Assembly: GCA_023459055.1 (NCBI GenBank)
Contig: JAEWVR010000034.1
Coordinates: 1 to 64,000, forward strand
DNA length: 64,000 nucleotides
Reading direction: 5' to 3'
From: Fibrobacterota bacterium
Lineage (GTDB): Bacteria > Fibrobacterota > Chitinivibrionia > Chitinivibrionales > Chitinispirillaceae
Both the position numbers and the translations under genes were made by a program. Position 1 is the first letter of the stretch; every line of letters begins with the position of its first letter. Below are positions 34,833 through 44,508 of this stretch, piece after piece. The notes below the pieces were generated by a model that searched no databases, was not told the DNA's origin, and saw only the letters and a list, made by a program, of their open reading frames with translations.

Positions 34833-35648
34833 TTAACCCCTAAGTTTCGCGATTGATAAGTTTGGAAAACCGGCTTCCCGTGCGACATCCATAAGCTGAA
34901 CGATTTTATCGTAAGCAACCGTATTTTCAGCAGCGAGGATAATGTCCTCCCTGTCTGGTGCTTCCTTGTACCGTTCGGATATCTTGAGCAACCTGTTTCT
35001 CATTTCATCATAAGCAGACAACGGCCGTAATTCAAATTCATCAGGATTAGACACAATAAGCATCTTGCGTGGATTCTGTGTAGTATACACAGTGTCACCA
35101 GGCTTTAGACTCTGCATCGGATTTCCTTCTGCCGTAGTCAACATGATGTTGTCTTTTTTTGTATACATGCTCTTAACAACATTCTTGTTTTCGTCGCTTA
35201 CATACAATAAAATTTCCTGTCGTTCACTTACTTCGTATGGTTTTCCGGTTTCGATATTTATAACTTCTTTTGTTGGATTAGTAGGATCCACTTCCACAGT
35301 AGTATCAACATTTCTGTTGGTACGTGAAACATAGTTATGGAATTCCTTGTAAAACATTGAAGGCATAAAACCGTTCTTCGCACCAAGAGTAACAACAGAA
35401 TCGGTGATAATCATTGTCAGTAAAAGCTTATCTTCCTCTTCCGGCGGCGGTGTCTTGGACGCGCTCTCTGTCTGAGAACCACGACCCGCAGGCAGCTTAA
35501 GGTTGATTACAGATATTTTAGCAAATTCAGCTGACAACATCAACACAGGAATGAGCACAACGAGGAAGTTAATAAACGGTTTGAGATCTATATCTCCACC
35601 GTGACCTCCACTTGAGTCAACCATTGGTTTTCTTGCCATTTGCCCCAT
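34833..35648 (-). CDS. ExbD/TolR-family protein (membrane Asp replaced by Asn)
   Basis: 271 residues, larger than usual. The transmembrane helix (about 22-44) reads PFINFLVVLIPV: the position of the conserved Asp seems to be occupied by Asn, whereas the next gene's paralogue keeps Asp. A periplasmic domain with a 90-residue insert follows; ISVINLKLP near residue 46 is the standard post-membrane segment. Two TolR-type proteins with one TolQ is the arrangement of the Agl gliding motor (AglR with AglQ and AglS), so a heterodimer is likely. Confidence 0.85.
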   Translation of the reverse strand: MGQMARKPMVDSSGGHGGDIDLKPFINFLVVLIPVLMLSAEFAKISVINLKLPAGRGSQTESASKTPPPEEEDKLLLTMIITDSVVTLGAKNGFMPSMFYKEFHNYVSRTNRNVDTTVEVDPTNPTKEVINIETGKPYEVSERQEILLYVSDENKNVVKSMYTKKDNIMLTTAEGNPMQSLKPGDTVYTTQNPRKMLIVSNPDEFELRPLSAYDEMRNRLLKISERYKEAPDREDIILAAENTVAYDKIVQLMDVAREAGFPNLSIAKLRG

Positions 35649-35766
35649 ATTAATTTATCCTTGGATATCGTTTCAGGATATCAATAAAAAGTGTTAATAA
35701 ATCTTATCGCTACTTTAGTCTAATTAATCCAACGTTTGTCGAATTAATTTCGTTACAGAAAAAAAA

Positions 35767-36393
35767 TTATTCTTCAACAGCATTGATAAGTTTTGTTGTC
35801 TTTTCATCCATATCTTCAACGATTTTGTCAGCTTTTCCACTAAGAATACCGTGTGCAAGCACTGACGGCACTGCAACAAACAGACCAAACAAAGTTGCAG
35901 ACATGGTAACAGAAATACCAGATGCAAGCTGCTGTGCACGCTGAGCTGCAGGAGCATTAGCAATAGCGTCGAAACATTCCATTGTACCAAATATCGTACC
36001 AGTAAGACCGATAAGAGTTGCAAGGTTCGCAAACATATTCAGGAAGTGAACATTACGTTTAACTTTTGGACCTTCTGTAAGAAACACTTCATCAACAGCT
36101 TTTTTAATAGCCTTTGGACCTTTTGATCTATTTGACAAAACAGATACGATACCTTTAGCAAGAGGAGTTCCCACACCAGATGCATGCTTGATTGCTTTTT
36201 CATATTCGCCAGTCTTGAGATACTTTGAAACAACATTTAACAACGAGCGATTACCACTATCACATTTGATGTAAAGGTAAAAGGCCCTTTCTGCAGCAAG
36301 CGCAATCACTACAAAGAGACAGAGAAGAATAAGCCACATGATGAGGCCTGCAGATGACTGGAAACCAAGAAGCAAAAAGTGTAATAGTTGCAT
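35767..36393 (-). CDS. MotA/TolQ/ExbB proton-channel protein
   Basis: 208 residues, three transmembrane helices (about 14-34, 120-145 and 160-185). The last two helices hold the conserved TolQ pattern (LIGLTGTIFGTMECF and GISVTMSATLFGLFVAVPSV). It is the stator channel for the two ExbD proteins encoded just downstream. GGAGG lies 7 nt before the ATG. The gap to the next gene is 118 bp, longer than the other spacings in the operon. Confidence 0.9.
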   Translation of the reverse strand: MQLLHFLLLGFQSSAGLIMWLILLCLFVVIALAAERAFYLYIKCDSGNRSLLNVVSKYLKTGEYEKAIKHASGVGTPLAKGIVSVLSNRSKGPKAIKKAVDEVFLTEGPKVKRNVHFLNMFANLATLIGLTGTIFGTMECFDAIANAPAAQRAQQLASGISVTMSATLFGLFVAVPSVLAHGILSGKADKIVEDMDEKTTKLINAVEE

Positions 36394-36492
36394 TTTAAAA
36401 CCTCCTAAAGATTTTATGACAGTTATGAGTATTTAGTATATGAACAAATTTATACAAAAAATCCGGTAAATGCACCTCCTTTTTTACCGTAT

Positions 36493-39400
36493 TTAATTTT
36501 TCTTCATTTTTAATTCTTCAATTTTCTGTTCCTCAAGGATCATGTTACGCTTAGCATCCATCTCTATTCTGTTAAGCTGCCTGATTTTGTCTTCAACAGG
36601 AATTTCCATACTAATGATGTTCTGAATACGGCGCATATTCCTGTCAAACTCATCATCACGCCCACCGCTACGTGATGGAGCTGCAGATTGAGCAACAGAT
36701 TTTCCTCCTTGTTGCTTTTGAGTTGCAACAGTAGGTTGTGTTGTTGGAACGACCTCCGGTTGTACATATTCGGTTATCTCAACGTTAAGCATTGGATCCG
36801 TTGGATTGATCTCCTGAATAACATCCTTGATTTTCTGTACCCAGGGTGAACTTGCCAGACCCAATTCCTGCGCAGCTTTCAGAGCTTCCTGAAATTTTGG
36901 CAATGCTGCGTCATCAGCCTGAAGTTTCTTCTCCATCAACAGATCTCTATATGCCTGCTCTTCATCTTTACTGAGTCCACGCGGGACAGGTGCCTTACCA
37001 AACTCTTCACCGACCTGGCGCAGAATTTTACCTTTCATGTAAAGCATCTCAAGGAACTTGTCGTTAGAGTTCTGCACAACTTCACCTTTTAATCCCTGTG
37101 AGCGTGACCACTCAATGTTCTGATAGAAGTATTCCTGAGCTTTTCCGTAATACTTTTCCAAACCGGAAAGTATTTGAATTTTCGCAGCAATCTTCTGTTC
37201 TGCATTTCCAAACAGCGTCTGCCCCTCAATTGCTGATCCCATATCAACGAAACCCATACCGATTTTGTAGGTTGCTTTCAGTGTCCATTCAGCAATACCA
37301 AGCTCGATAACTTTCGCATAGTACTTTGCCGGATCTTCAAGTGCCTTTGTTTTTGTTTTGATAAGATCCTTAATTGCTTTTTCAGAAGAGGCTTTCAGTT
37401 CAATTTTCAGAAATTTGTTATAGTATACTTCACCGGCTTTGAAATAAGCCTGGGCAATACTTTCAATATCAATATCGCTTTCTTTATTGAACTTTTCGTA
37501 AATTGACACAGCCATCATATAATTTTTAAGCGCGTCATCATCACGTTTCATATTGAGATATGCATCTCCAGCCTTAACAAGCGCCTGAACCTGCTTCAGA
37601 CGATCACCGGCATATTTCGTTGCATATTGTGTAAAGACATTCGCCATTTCAAGATTCTGCCCCATCTTCTCGTAACAGAGACCAATTGAGAAGAATGCTT
37701 CCGCAGCATATTCAGATTGGGGAAACTTTGCAGCCAGAGCATCGTATACTTTAATAGCATTTGGATACAATTTACCTTTTTCAAAGATAAGTCCGGCATT
37801 ATAAAGTGCCATCGGTGTTTTAGGATCAGTTGCATAACGTTCGTAAATCAGTTCGAACATCTTTCCAGCCATATCAAACTGGTTCAGCTTCTGATAACAC
37901 TCTGATGCTGACGACAATGAGGGAATCGCGAATTCCGCTTTTGTAATGTTATTCGCAGCGATCTGATAAATTTGTGCCGCTTTGTCAATCTGCTCATTCT
38001 TTTTGTAATTCTCAGCAGCACGGATATATGCATTTTCACGAAGTGGTGATTTTGGAAACTTTGTTGTCAGCATTTCAAAAGTCTGTGCTGCAAGCGCCAG
38101 ATTATTCGCTTCCTCATAGCATACACCGGCATCAAACCATCCACGGTCAGCAACTTTACTTGTTGGAAATTCGTTTGCAATCGCCTTAAATGCTTCTACA
38201 GCACCTGAAGTATTTCCACTTTTCTTGATACCTTCAGCTCTCTTATACATTGAACCTGCTGCAAGATCAAGGATTTCTGCATATTCAGGGGTATCAGCCT
38301 TCTGCCCTTTTAGAAGTTTCTTGTAGATGCCCATTGCCATGTCATACTGTCCGGCTGACGAATAACTGTTTGCAAGCATTCTAACAGCTTTTTCTCCGAT
38401 TTTTGCAGTTGGGTAAGAATCTCCGATCTGTTTGAACACTCTGATTGCCGGATCGTAATTTTTTGCAGCAAAGTGAATATTTCCCGCAAGATAGAGAACT
38501 TCTGCAGCATTCTGACTTTTCGGATATTTTGCCTGAAACTTTTCTGCAAATTCAAGAAGTCGCTTGGTTTCAATAAGATCATATGCTTTATCTTCAGTGA
38601 TTCCATCAGCAGCCATTTTCTTTTTACGGCAGTTATCAAGTGCTACAACAACGTTATACCCCGCGTCCTCCTGGGAAATGTTAGAGGTTGCCTTATCAGC
38701 ACTCTGTTTAAGTCTTTCAGCCTCATCATGATCCATACCAAGTGTATCAAGATCTGCCTGATAAGGCGGGTACGCCGCAATATTTTCCATCGCTACAAAG
38801 TTGAAATTTTCTGCTGCTCTTTCACAATCACCAAGAGAATTATAGATTTCCGCAATGTTATACCGGTATTCAAATGTTTTCCATTTGTCATCAGGAAACT
38901 TTGAGAAGAACTCCTCATACCGTTTAAGGGCTTTCTGATAAGCATCCTTATCCTTCTTTTTCTGAGCAATTGCATGGTAATAAATGGCAACGTTCCCAAG
39001 TGCACGCTTAACTTCCGACTTTGCGCCATCAATAGCCTTCGGATTGTTTGAATTCTTTTTATACCATTCACTTCCTGGCCCGTAGTCATCAACCAGATGC
39101 TCGCGTTCTACATTTGCCTTTTCGTGATCTTTTTTGACAACATAACATTCAACCAATGCCTGACGCGCCTCTGGAGCTTTTGCATAATAAGGAAACTGTT
39201 TGAGTGCAACCATAAGTGCCTTAATAGCAGGATCAAACTGACCATGTGAACGGTTTTTCAAACCGATTGTGTAGAGCACCATATCTTCATACGATTTGTG
39301 ACCATTTTTCTTGAAAAAAGCGATTGCTTCCTCTGCACCGTTTTCAATATCTGAAAAAGCGATCGCCATATATTCAAGTGCCATTTCACGGAACTCTTTT

Positions 39401-40212
39401 TTCTGATATAATCCTGCGTCACATTTTTCTACATAGGTGTAGAACAGGTTAATTGCCTTATCGAAATCGCTCATGTTGTAATAGATTTCACCTTTACGGT
39501 AATGAACCATCTCCCAGGATGTCAGATCAATTTCTTTTTCTTTTATCTTCTCAAGATGTTTTATCGCATTAACATTGTCATGGTCCAGATAGTAAAGATC
39601 TGATAGTCTGAAATGTGCAGGAGAAGACCGTGGACTGTTTGGAAATTTATCAGTAATCGACTGAAAAACGCCTCTGGCTTTATCAAGGTCTCCCATAAGG
39701 AGATAGATATTACCCATTTGGTAATATGCCTCACTTAATTTTGGAAAATCCGGGTATTCCTTTGCAAGACGTTCGTAATAGCCGAGAGCCCGATCGTAGT
39801 TTGGAATAGGGTTAACCGGTTCAGGTCCGCGAGGATTCTTTTCATACGCGTCCATTTTCTTTTCATAATCTTCTTTAGCCTGGATAAATGCTTCACGATC
39901 CAGCTCGTAATACATGCCACCAAGAGTGTAGATTACATCTGCACAACGTTCTGATTTCTTTGCGTTGCAGTTTTCCAGCAGTTTCAGGTACCTGTCAACA
40001 ATCTCCTGAAGATTTTTCCCTTCAGGTTTGTTTTTCTCAAGAGCAGCAGCACGTTCCTGAGCGATTGCCTGCTTTTTCTTCTCAAGTTCCTGAATTTTCC
40101 TTAGTAACTCCTCTTTCTTTGCATCCTGAGCACTGGTTGACAGAACAATACTCAGTAGAAACGATGTCAGCGCTGCAAGCACTAACAATACCCGCGATCT
40201 TTGCTTTGACAT
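36493..40212 (-). CDS. giant periplasmic TPR protein of the envelope machine
   Basis: 1239 residues. A signal peptide (about 1-28) leads into a coiled coil (about 30-60) and at least 18 tetratricopeptide-like repeats, most of them with the pattern Y..A...Y..L...P....A...A (for example GDLDKARGVFQSI, GQYDMAMGIYKKL, KLYPNAIKVYDAL). A low-complexity Gln/Thr/Ser linker (about 1150-1190) and a charged C-terminal coil close it. It resembles GltD/GltE- or AglT-type scaffold proteins. In the operon it lies between the barrel-TPR protein and TolQ, so a periplasmic scaffold linking motor and outer membrane is the likely role. Confidence 0.85.
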   Translation of the reverse strand: MSKQRSRVLLVLAALTSFLLSIVLSTSAQDAKKEELLRKIQELEKKKQAIAQERAAALEKNKPEGKNLQEIVDRYLKLLENCNAKKSERCADVIYTLGGMYYELDREAFIQAKEDYEKKMDAYEKNPRGPEPVNPIPNYDRALGYYERLAKEYPDFPKLSEAYYQMGNIYLLMGDLDKARGVFQSITDKFPNSPRSSPAHFRLSDLYYLDHDNVNAIKHLEKIKEKEIDLTSWEMVHYRKGEIYYNMSDFDKAINLFYTYVEKCDAGLYQKKEFREMALEYMAIAFSDIENGAEEAIAFFKKNGHKSYEDMVLYTIGLKNRSHGQFDPAIKALMVALKQFPYYAKAPEARQALVECYVVKKDHEKANVEREHLVDDYGPGSEWYKKNSNNPKAIDGAKSEVKRALGNVAIYYHAIAQKKKDKDAYQKALKRYEEFFSKFPDDKWKTFEYRYNIAEIYNSLGDCERAAENFNFVAMENIAAYPPYQADLDTLGMDHDEAERLKQSADKATSNISQEDAGYNVVVALDNCRKKKMAADGITEDKAYDLIETKRLLEFAEKFQAKYPKSQNAAEVLYLAGNIHFAAKNYDPAIRVFKQIGDSYPTAKIGEKAVRMLANSYSSAGQYDMAMGIYKKLLKGQKADTPEYAEILDLAAGSMYKRAEGIKKSGNTSGAVEAFKAIANEFPTSKVADRGWFDAGVCYEEANNLALAAQTFEMLTTKFPKSPLRENAYIRAAENYKKNEQIDKAAQIYQIAANNITKAEFAIPSLSSASECYQKLNQFDMAGKMFELIYERYATDPKTPMALYNAGLIFEKGKLYPNAIKVYDALAAKFPQSEYAAEAFFSIGLCYEKMGQNLEMANVFTQYATKYAGDRLKQVQALVKAGDAYLNMKRDDDALKNYMMAVSIYEKFNKESDIDIESIAQAYFKAGEVYYNKFLKIELKASSEKAIKDLIKTKTKALEDPAKYYAKVIELGIAEWTLKATYKIGMGFVDMGSAIEGQTLFGNAEQKIAAKIQILSGLEKYYGKAQEYFYQNIEWSRSQGLKGEVVQNSNDKFLEMLYMKGKILRQVGEEFGKAPVPRGLSKDEEQAYRDLLMEKKLQADDAALPKFQEALKAAQELGLASSPWVQKIKDVIQEINPTDPMLNVEITEYVQPEVVPTTQPTVATQKQQGGKSVAQSAAPSRSGGRDDEFDRNMRRIQNIISMEIPVEDKIRQLNRIEMDAKRNMILEEQKIEELKMKKN

Positions 40213-40251
40213 GCTGGAAACACTCCTTTTATGTGCAACTATCAGACTTAT

Positions 40252-42642
40252 TTACTGTATGTTTTCGAGCTCTTTCTTCAATTTATCGAGCTCATTATCA
40301 ATCTTTTCTTCCTTTTTCTGTCCAGCAGCAGGCAGACGAGCATTCATCATTCGTGTTGCCTTTGCGAGGGCATACTCTGCGTCTGTAACAATCTGCTCCT
40401 TCATCATGAAGAAACGTTTGTGCGATTTTGCTTCCAGAGTGTATTTAAAAAAGTCGTATGACTCTTTTGAATATTTTTCAAATTCCTTCTGCAATTCCGG
40501 ACGTTCCTCAAGTGTTTTATTTGTCGGCTTTCTAAGGGCATTCTTCTTTATTTTCTCGGAGAAAGGAGAAAAATCAGCGACCGACTTGTTAAAATTTGAT
40601 GAACGTGTTTTCAGATCTTCATCAGTAATAAACTGACGTTTTGCTGTTGCAAGACACTGTTCGAGTGCTGCAACCGCTTCCGGATATCGCTTTAACAACA
40701 TCAGGCCATATCCTTTAACCAAAAACGCTTCAGGTATCAAAGATGTTTCAGGATAAGTGCCTACCAACCGCTCAATTGTTGAAAGTGATGCATTAGGTTG
40801 ATTAACTTTAATCCAGGCCCAGGCAGTTCCAAGCAGCGCCTCATCACCGTAACTTGATCCCTCGCTCACTCTCTGATAAGCTTCTACAGCAAGTTTCAAC
40901 TTATCACCCATCTCGAAATAGAGATGCCCTATTTTCAAATTTGCGGCATCCTGTAACGACTGGTCAGCAGCCTGCTGCGTTGTATCCTTTATAATATTAT
41001 TTAAATTTGTGAGCGCCGCTTGTTCTTTATTGTTTTCGATATTAATAATTGACAACGTGTACTGTGCGTAGAGGTATGATGGTTCACCGGGTTTAATCCC
41101 ACTGAGCAACTGTTCAGCTACGTTGTAGTTCTTTCTCTGGAAATGTATTTCACCCGCCAGATAATCTGCATCAGTTTTGATATCACTATCACTATACAGA
41201 TTTGTAATGAACGCGTGATTTTTTAATGCATCATCATGTTTTCCCTCTCTGTAATCAAGCGCCTGGAAACCATAGATGTATTTTGAACGCATATCTGATG
41301 TAGTGTACTCTTCCAAAGCTTCTTTATATACCTGACGTGCAATGTCGTTCATATAGAGGAAACGATAACAGTTTCCAAGATACCAGGTTGCTTTGTCATT
41401 CAAGTGAAAGTTAGGAAAAAGTGATATAACTTTTCCGAATGCATATGATGCCTCCCAATACTTTCCCGCCAGGTATAAACGCATTGCTTCACTATAGGCA
41501 TCATTCGGTGCCAGTACCAGCTGATCGTACATTCTCTTTGAAAGTCGCTGTTCACGGGTAGGCCCAAAATCTGTCGATACTTTAAACATTCCTGAAAAAG
41601 AACGTTCGTCGCGGTTGTTTAGACTTTCATAAAAGTTTTCAATAAAACTATACCCCAGATGAGCATCAACATTGATATAATTGATCATTTCCGGAAGTGT
41701 ATAAATAAAATTGTAATTGAATCCGAGATACGGAATATTGTTATTTGTCCATCCAAGTTTTAGCCATATACTCGGTATAAACATATACTTTACATGAACA
41801 CCAAGATGATGGGCTGAAATATTATCTCCAACCAATTTTCCAAATTCATCAATACCCTTCGACATATTTGCATAATCATCCCAACCACTGTACAGTTCAC
41901 CCAAAAGGTTATCGGATATGTACTCAACATCACCAACAAGATTATCATTAAATGCGGCATACCTGATTCCTGCACGGAAACGGTTTGATGTTATTTCTGA
42001 ATAATCACCCCATTTAATCTGTGAAGGTAGCAGATCCTGAATGCATAGACTAAAACCAAGGTCCCCAAATCTGTAATGGTCAAGAGGATTGAGATAAATG
42101 CCCAGATCGATACCTGGAATACTTCCCCAGTGAACATCCCCGAACTGATTCTGGATACGATATTTGATATTTGTTCCAAGCATAAGCCATGGAAGCACAC
42201 GGATACTGTAATGACCCATTATCCAATAATCCTGAAAACGGGCATCACCGTCTGCACTGATTACATACCCGCTGGCAGCAGTTCCTTCTACTTTTCTTTT
42301 TTGAACAGTTTCACCACCCCAGAGCAGTGTGGCTCCAAAGGTGTGATTTCTTAAAATCGGGACTTGTATGCCAAGGTGTTGATACCCGAGCGGCCCCAGC
42401 TCATCCCCATCAAACATAGACCACCGATATGAACCAAACTCCAGATGAAGCTGATTCACTCTGTAAAGCAGAGCCGGATTCACTAATGCCGATGACCAGT
42501 CTGTCAGATCCTGTGTAAAATCTGCCTGAAAATAGGGAGCATCATATCCTCCCTCTGCGTGAGATTTCGATTCTGTCCCTGCCAACAGCAACACCAACAG
42601 AACCAATTTTAACATCATTGGTGCATTTTTGTAATGAGACAT
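40252..42642 (-). CDS. outer-membrane barrel-TPR protein
   Basis: 796 residues. A signal peptide (about 1-29) is followed by an alternating hydrophobic beta-barrel-like region (about 30-370, with aromatic girdles) and then TPR-like repeats (about 385-660; YWEASYAFGKVISL, KLAVEAYQRVSEG). A C-terminal coiled segment ends in KKELENIQ. The barrel half is presumably in the outer membrane and the TPR half in the periplasm. It starts 23 bp after the OmpA-type gene and ends 39 bp before the giant TPR gene. A fusion of PorV-like barrel and TPR is characteristic of gliding/secretion gene clusters; no exact family assigned. Confidence 0.8.
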   Translation of the reverse strand: MSHYKNAPMMLKLVLLVLLLAGTESKSHAEGGYDAPYFQADFTQDLTDWSSALVNPALLYRVNQLHLEFGSYRWSMFDGDELGPLGYQHLGIQVPILRNHTFGATLLWGGETVQKRKVEGTAASGYVISADGDARFQDYWIMGHYSIRVLPWLMLGTNIKYRIQNQFGDVHWGSIPGIDLGIYLNPLDHYRFGDLGFSLCIQDLLPSQIKWGDYSEITSNRFRAGIRYAAFNDNLVGDVEYISDNLLGELYSGWDDYANMSKGIDEFGKLVGDNISAHHLGVHVKYMFIPSIWLKLGWTNNNIPYLGFNYNFIYTLPEMINYINVDAHLGYSFIENFYESLNNRDERSFSGMFKVSTDFGPTREQRLSKRMYDQLVLAPNDAYSEAMRLYLAGKYWEASYAFGKVISLFPNFHLNDKATWYLGNCYRFLYMNDIARQVYKEALEEYTTSDMRSKYIYGFQALDYREGKHDDALKNHAFITNLYSDSDIKTDADYLAGEIHFQRKNYNVAEQLLSGIKPGEPSYLYAQYTLSIINIENNKEQAALTNLNNIIKDTTQQAADQSLQDAANLKIGHLYFEMGDKLKLAVEAYQRVSEGSSYGDEALLGTAWAWIKVNQPNASLSTIERLVGTYPETSLIPEAFLVKGYGLMLLKRYPEAVAALEQCLATAKRQFITDEDLKTRSSNFNKSVADFSPFSEKIKKNALRKPTNKTLEERPELQKEFEKYSKESYDFFKYTLEAKSHKRFFMMKEQIVTDAEYALAKATRMMNARLPAAGQKKEEKIDNELDKLKKELENIQ

Positions 42643-42665
42643 CAGCTACCAGCCTTCCAAAGGGT

Positions 42666-44165
42666 TTATTTGTTCAATGGGATTACTTCGACCCGTCTGT
42701 TTTTCGCTCTGCCTTCTGCCGTAGTGTTCGGGGCAATTGGACGTTCTTTTCCATAGCCACGAGCCACTATCCGATCCTGACTAATACCTCTCATGACAAA
42801 GTATTCCATAACAGATTTTGCTCTGTCATATGATAGTTGCAGATTATAATCAGAAGATCCCTGATTATCAGTATGCCCGGCAATTTCAATACGAATATTA
42901 GAATACGCCTCAAGACTATTGAATACAGTCTCAAGAACATAGTAGGATTCTTCCAATAGTTCAGAGCTTGCTGTTTTGAAATTAACACCTTTAAGAATAA
43001 GTGTCTGTTTGATTTCCTGTGGTTTTTCATCCGGACAACCGTCAGAATCTTTAAAACCGTTAACTGTCTCTGGATTATTGATACAAGCATCAACGGAATC
43101 CGGTATTCCATCTTTATCATTATCAAACTCCGGACAGCCATCAGTATCCATAAAGCCATCACGATCCTCAGGCACACTCGGGCACTGATCCTGAGCATCA
43201 TAGATACCATCCTTGTCATTATCAAAATCCGGACAACCATCAAGGTCTTCAAATCCATCAAGATCTTCAGGAACATCGATACACTGATCAACTTCATCAG
43301 GAATTCCATCACCATCCTGATCTGTATTCTGTACCTGAATCAAACGTGCTGTTACCAGACCGATATCTGTGCCACTTTCACCCGCCGCTTTAAGTGCTGA
43401 TGAAGGTTTCACAAAGTAATTATACTCAGGGTGACCGGGAGAAATAAAATCAGGCTCTTTTGAAATGTTTGTTTGATTGACCACTGCAAGAGCATTGAAT
43501 GATAATCTGTTTTTATAAATATTGTTATTAATAATACGTGATTTTCTGGATTCAGGAGCAACAAACACACCATACTGTTTGTTTGCATAAAGCACATTAT
43601 TGCGGATAAGTACTTCAGATCTGTGTGCACAAAAAATTCCACAGTAACCATTTTCGAGAATTACGTTATGATCTATACTTGTCCGGGTACCGCGGGCACC
43701 CTCAACAAAAATACCTGTCCACTCGTTCCTATATATGACATTGTTATTGATATCAGGTAAAGAGATAAGTGCATGAATACCAGCGCCTTTATTATCAACG
43801 ATCAGGTTTCGTTCAATTGTTGGTCTTGTATTTTTACAGAGAATACCGGTTGTACCGTTTTTTATGGTAAAGTTTGTAATCACAGCACCATCAGCACCAA
43901 GAACAACTGGACCGAGCCGACGACCATCAATAATCGTCGATACCATATCCTGCCCCTGGAGAACAACATTGTCAGTCAGTGCAATATTCTCGTAGTAAAT
44001 ACCTTTACTTACGTAGACGGTATCACCTTCGTTTGCCTCTCCCAATGCAGCATGAATTGTCGGGAAATCCATCGGGACAACAATTTTCTTACCCGCAAAC
44101 GACATACTTGCACACACTGCAAGCAGCAGCAACACTACGATCTGATTTTTTTTTCTCATTTTCAT
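42666..44165 (-). CDS. OmpA-family protein with beta-helix and TSP3 repeats
   Basis: 499 residues. The signal peptide is about 1-24. A right-handed beta-helix (about 25-250; NosD/pectate-lyase-like repeats with N-N-x-I/V turns) follows, then three thrombospondin type 3 calcium-binding repeats (about 280-375; DxDxDGxxD...CP). A C-terminal OmpA domain (about 385-499) has GHTDNQGS and LSYDRA, giving the Asp and Arg that hold the peptidoglycan diaminopimelate. It anchors the envelope machine to peptidoglycan and carries a calcium-stiffened rod; the beta-helix may be exposed. First gene of the operon; a good -35/-10 pair stands upstream (44247-44275). Confidence 0.9.
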   Translation of the reverse strand: MKMRKKNQIVVLLLLAVCASMSFAGKKIVVPMDFPTIHAALGEANEGDTVYVSKGIYYENIALTDNVVLQGQDMVSTIIDGRRLGPVVLGADGAVITNFTIKNGTTGILCKNTRPTIERNLIVDNKGAGIHALISLPDINNNVIYRNEWTGIFVEGARGTRTSIDHNVILENGYCGIFCAHRSEVLIRNNVLYANKQYGVFVAPESRKSRIINNNIYKNRLSFNALAVVNQTNISKEPDFISPGHPEYNYFVKPSSALKAAGESGTDIGLVTARLIQVQNTDQDGDGIPDEVDQCIDVPEDLDGFEDLDGCPDFDNDKDGIYDAQDQCPSVPEDRDGFMDTDGCPEFDNDKDGIPDSVDACINNPETVNGFKDSDGCPDEKPQEIKQTLILKGVNFKTASSELLEESYYVLETVFNSLEAYSNIRIEIAGHTDNQGSSDYNLQLSYDRAKSVMEYFVMRGISQDRIVARGYGKERPIAPNTTAEGRAKNRRVEVIPLNK

Positions 44166-44508
44166 TGATGCCTGGATTAAATTAAGGGCTTAAATGTTTG
44201 TTGTTCAGTTGTAACCTGTAAATTACTATCAACCATCGTCATATCAAAAATAGTTTGAATCGAAAACCTTGTCAACTCATACCCCTCTGAAAATAACGCC
44301 ATTGACTCATATACTGAATTCTATAGAAAAAAGTATATACTCAAGCTAAATGCAAGTGTTTTCTGTCAGAACTTATATAAATCTATTATAATGTTCTGTT
44401 TTGCAGCATTACACTGTAGTATCTTTCTTTTGAGAAACCGATTTTCAAGAGTATTTACAGTTGAATCATTTCTGTTCCCGAAAACAATAACTCTTCCAGG
44501 AAATTTGA
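44166..44508. other. divergent intergenic region
   Basis: Separates the seven-gene operon (-) from the metalloprotease/barrel gene (+). Apart from the minus-strand promoter above I see no gene and no clear + strand promoter. Confidence 0.5.
44247..44275 (-). promoter_or_regulatory. sigma-70 promoter of the envelope operon
   Basis: On the minus strand TTGACA (44270-44275), 17-nt spacer, TATTTT (44247-44252). It stands about 80 bp before the ATG of the OmpA-type gene. Confidence 0.65.
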
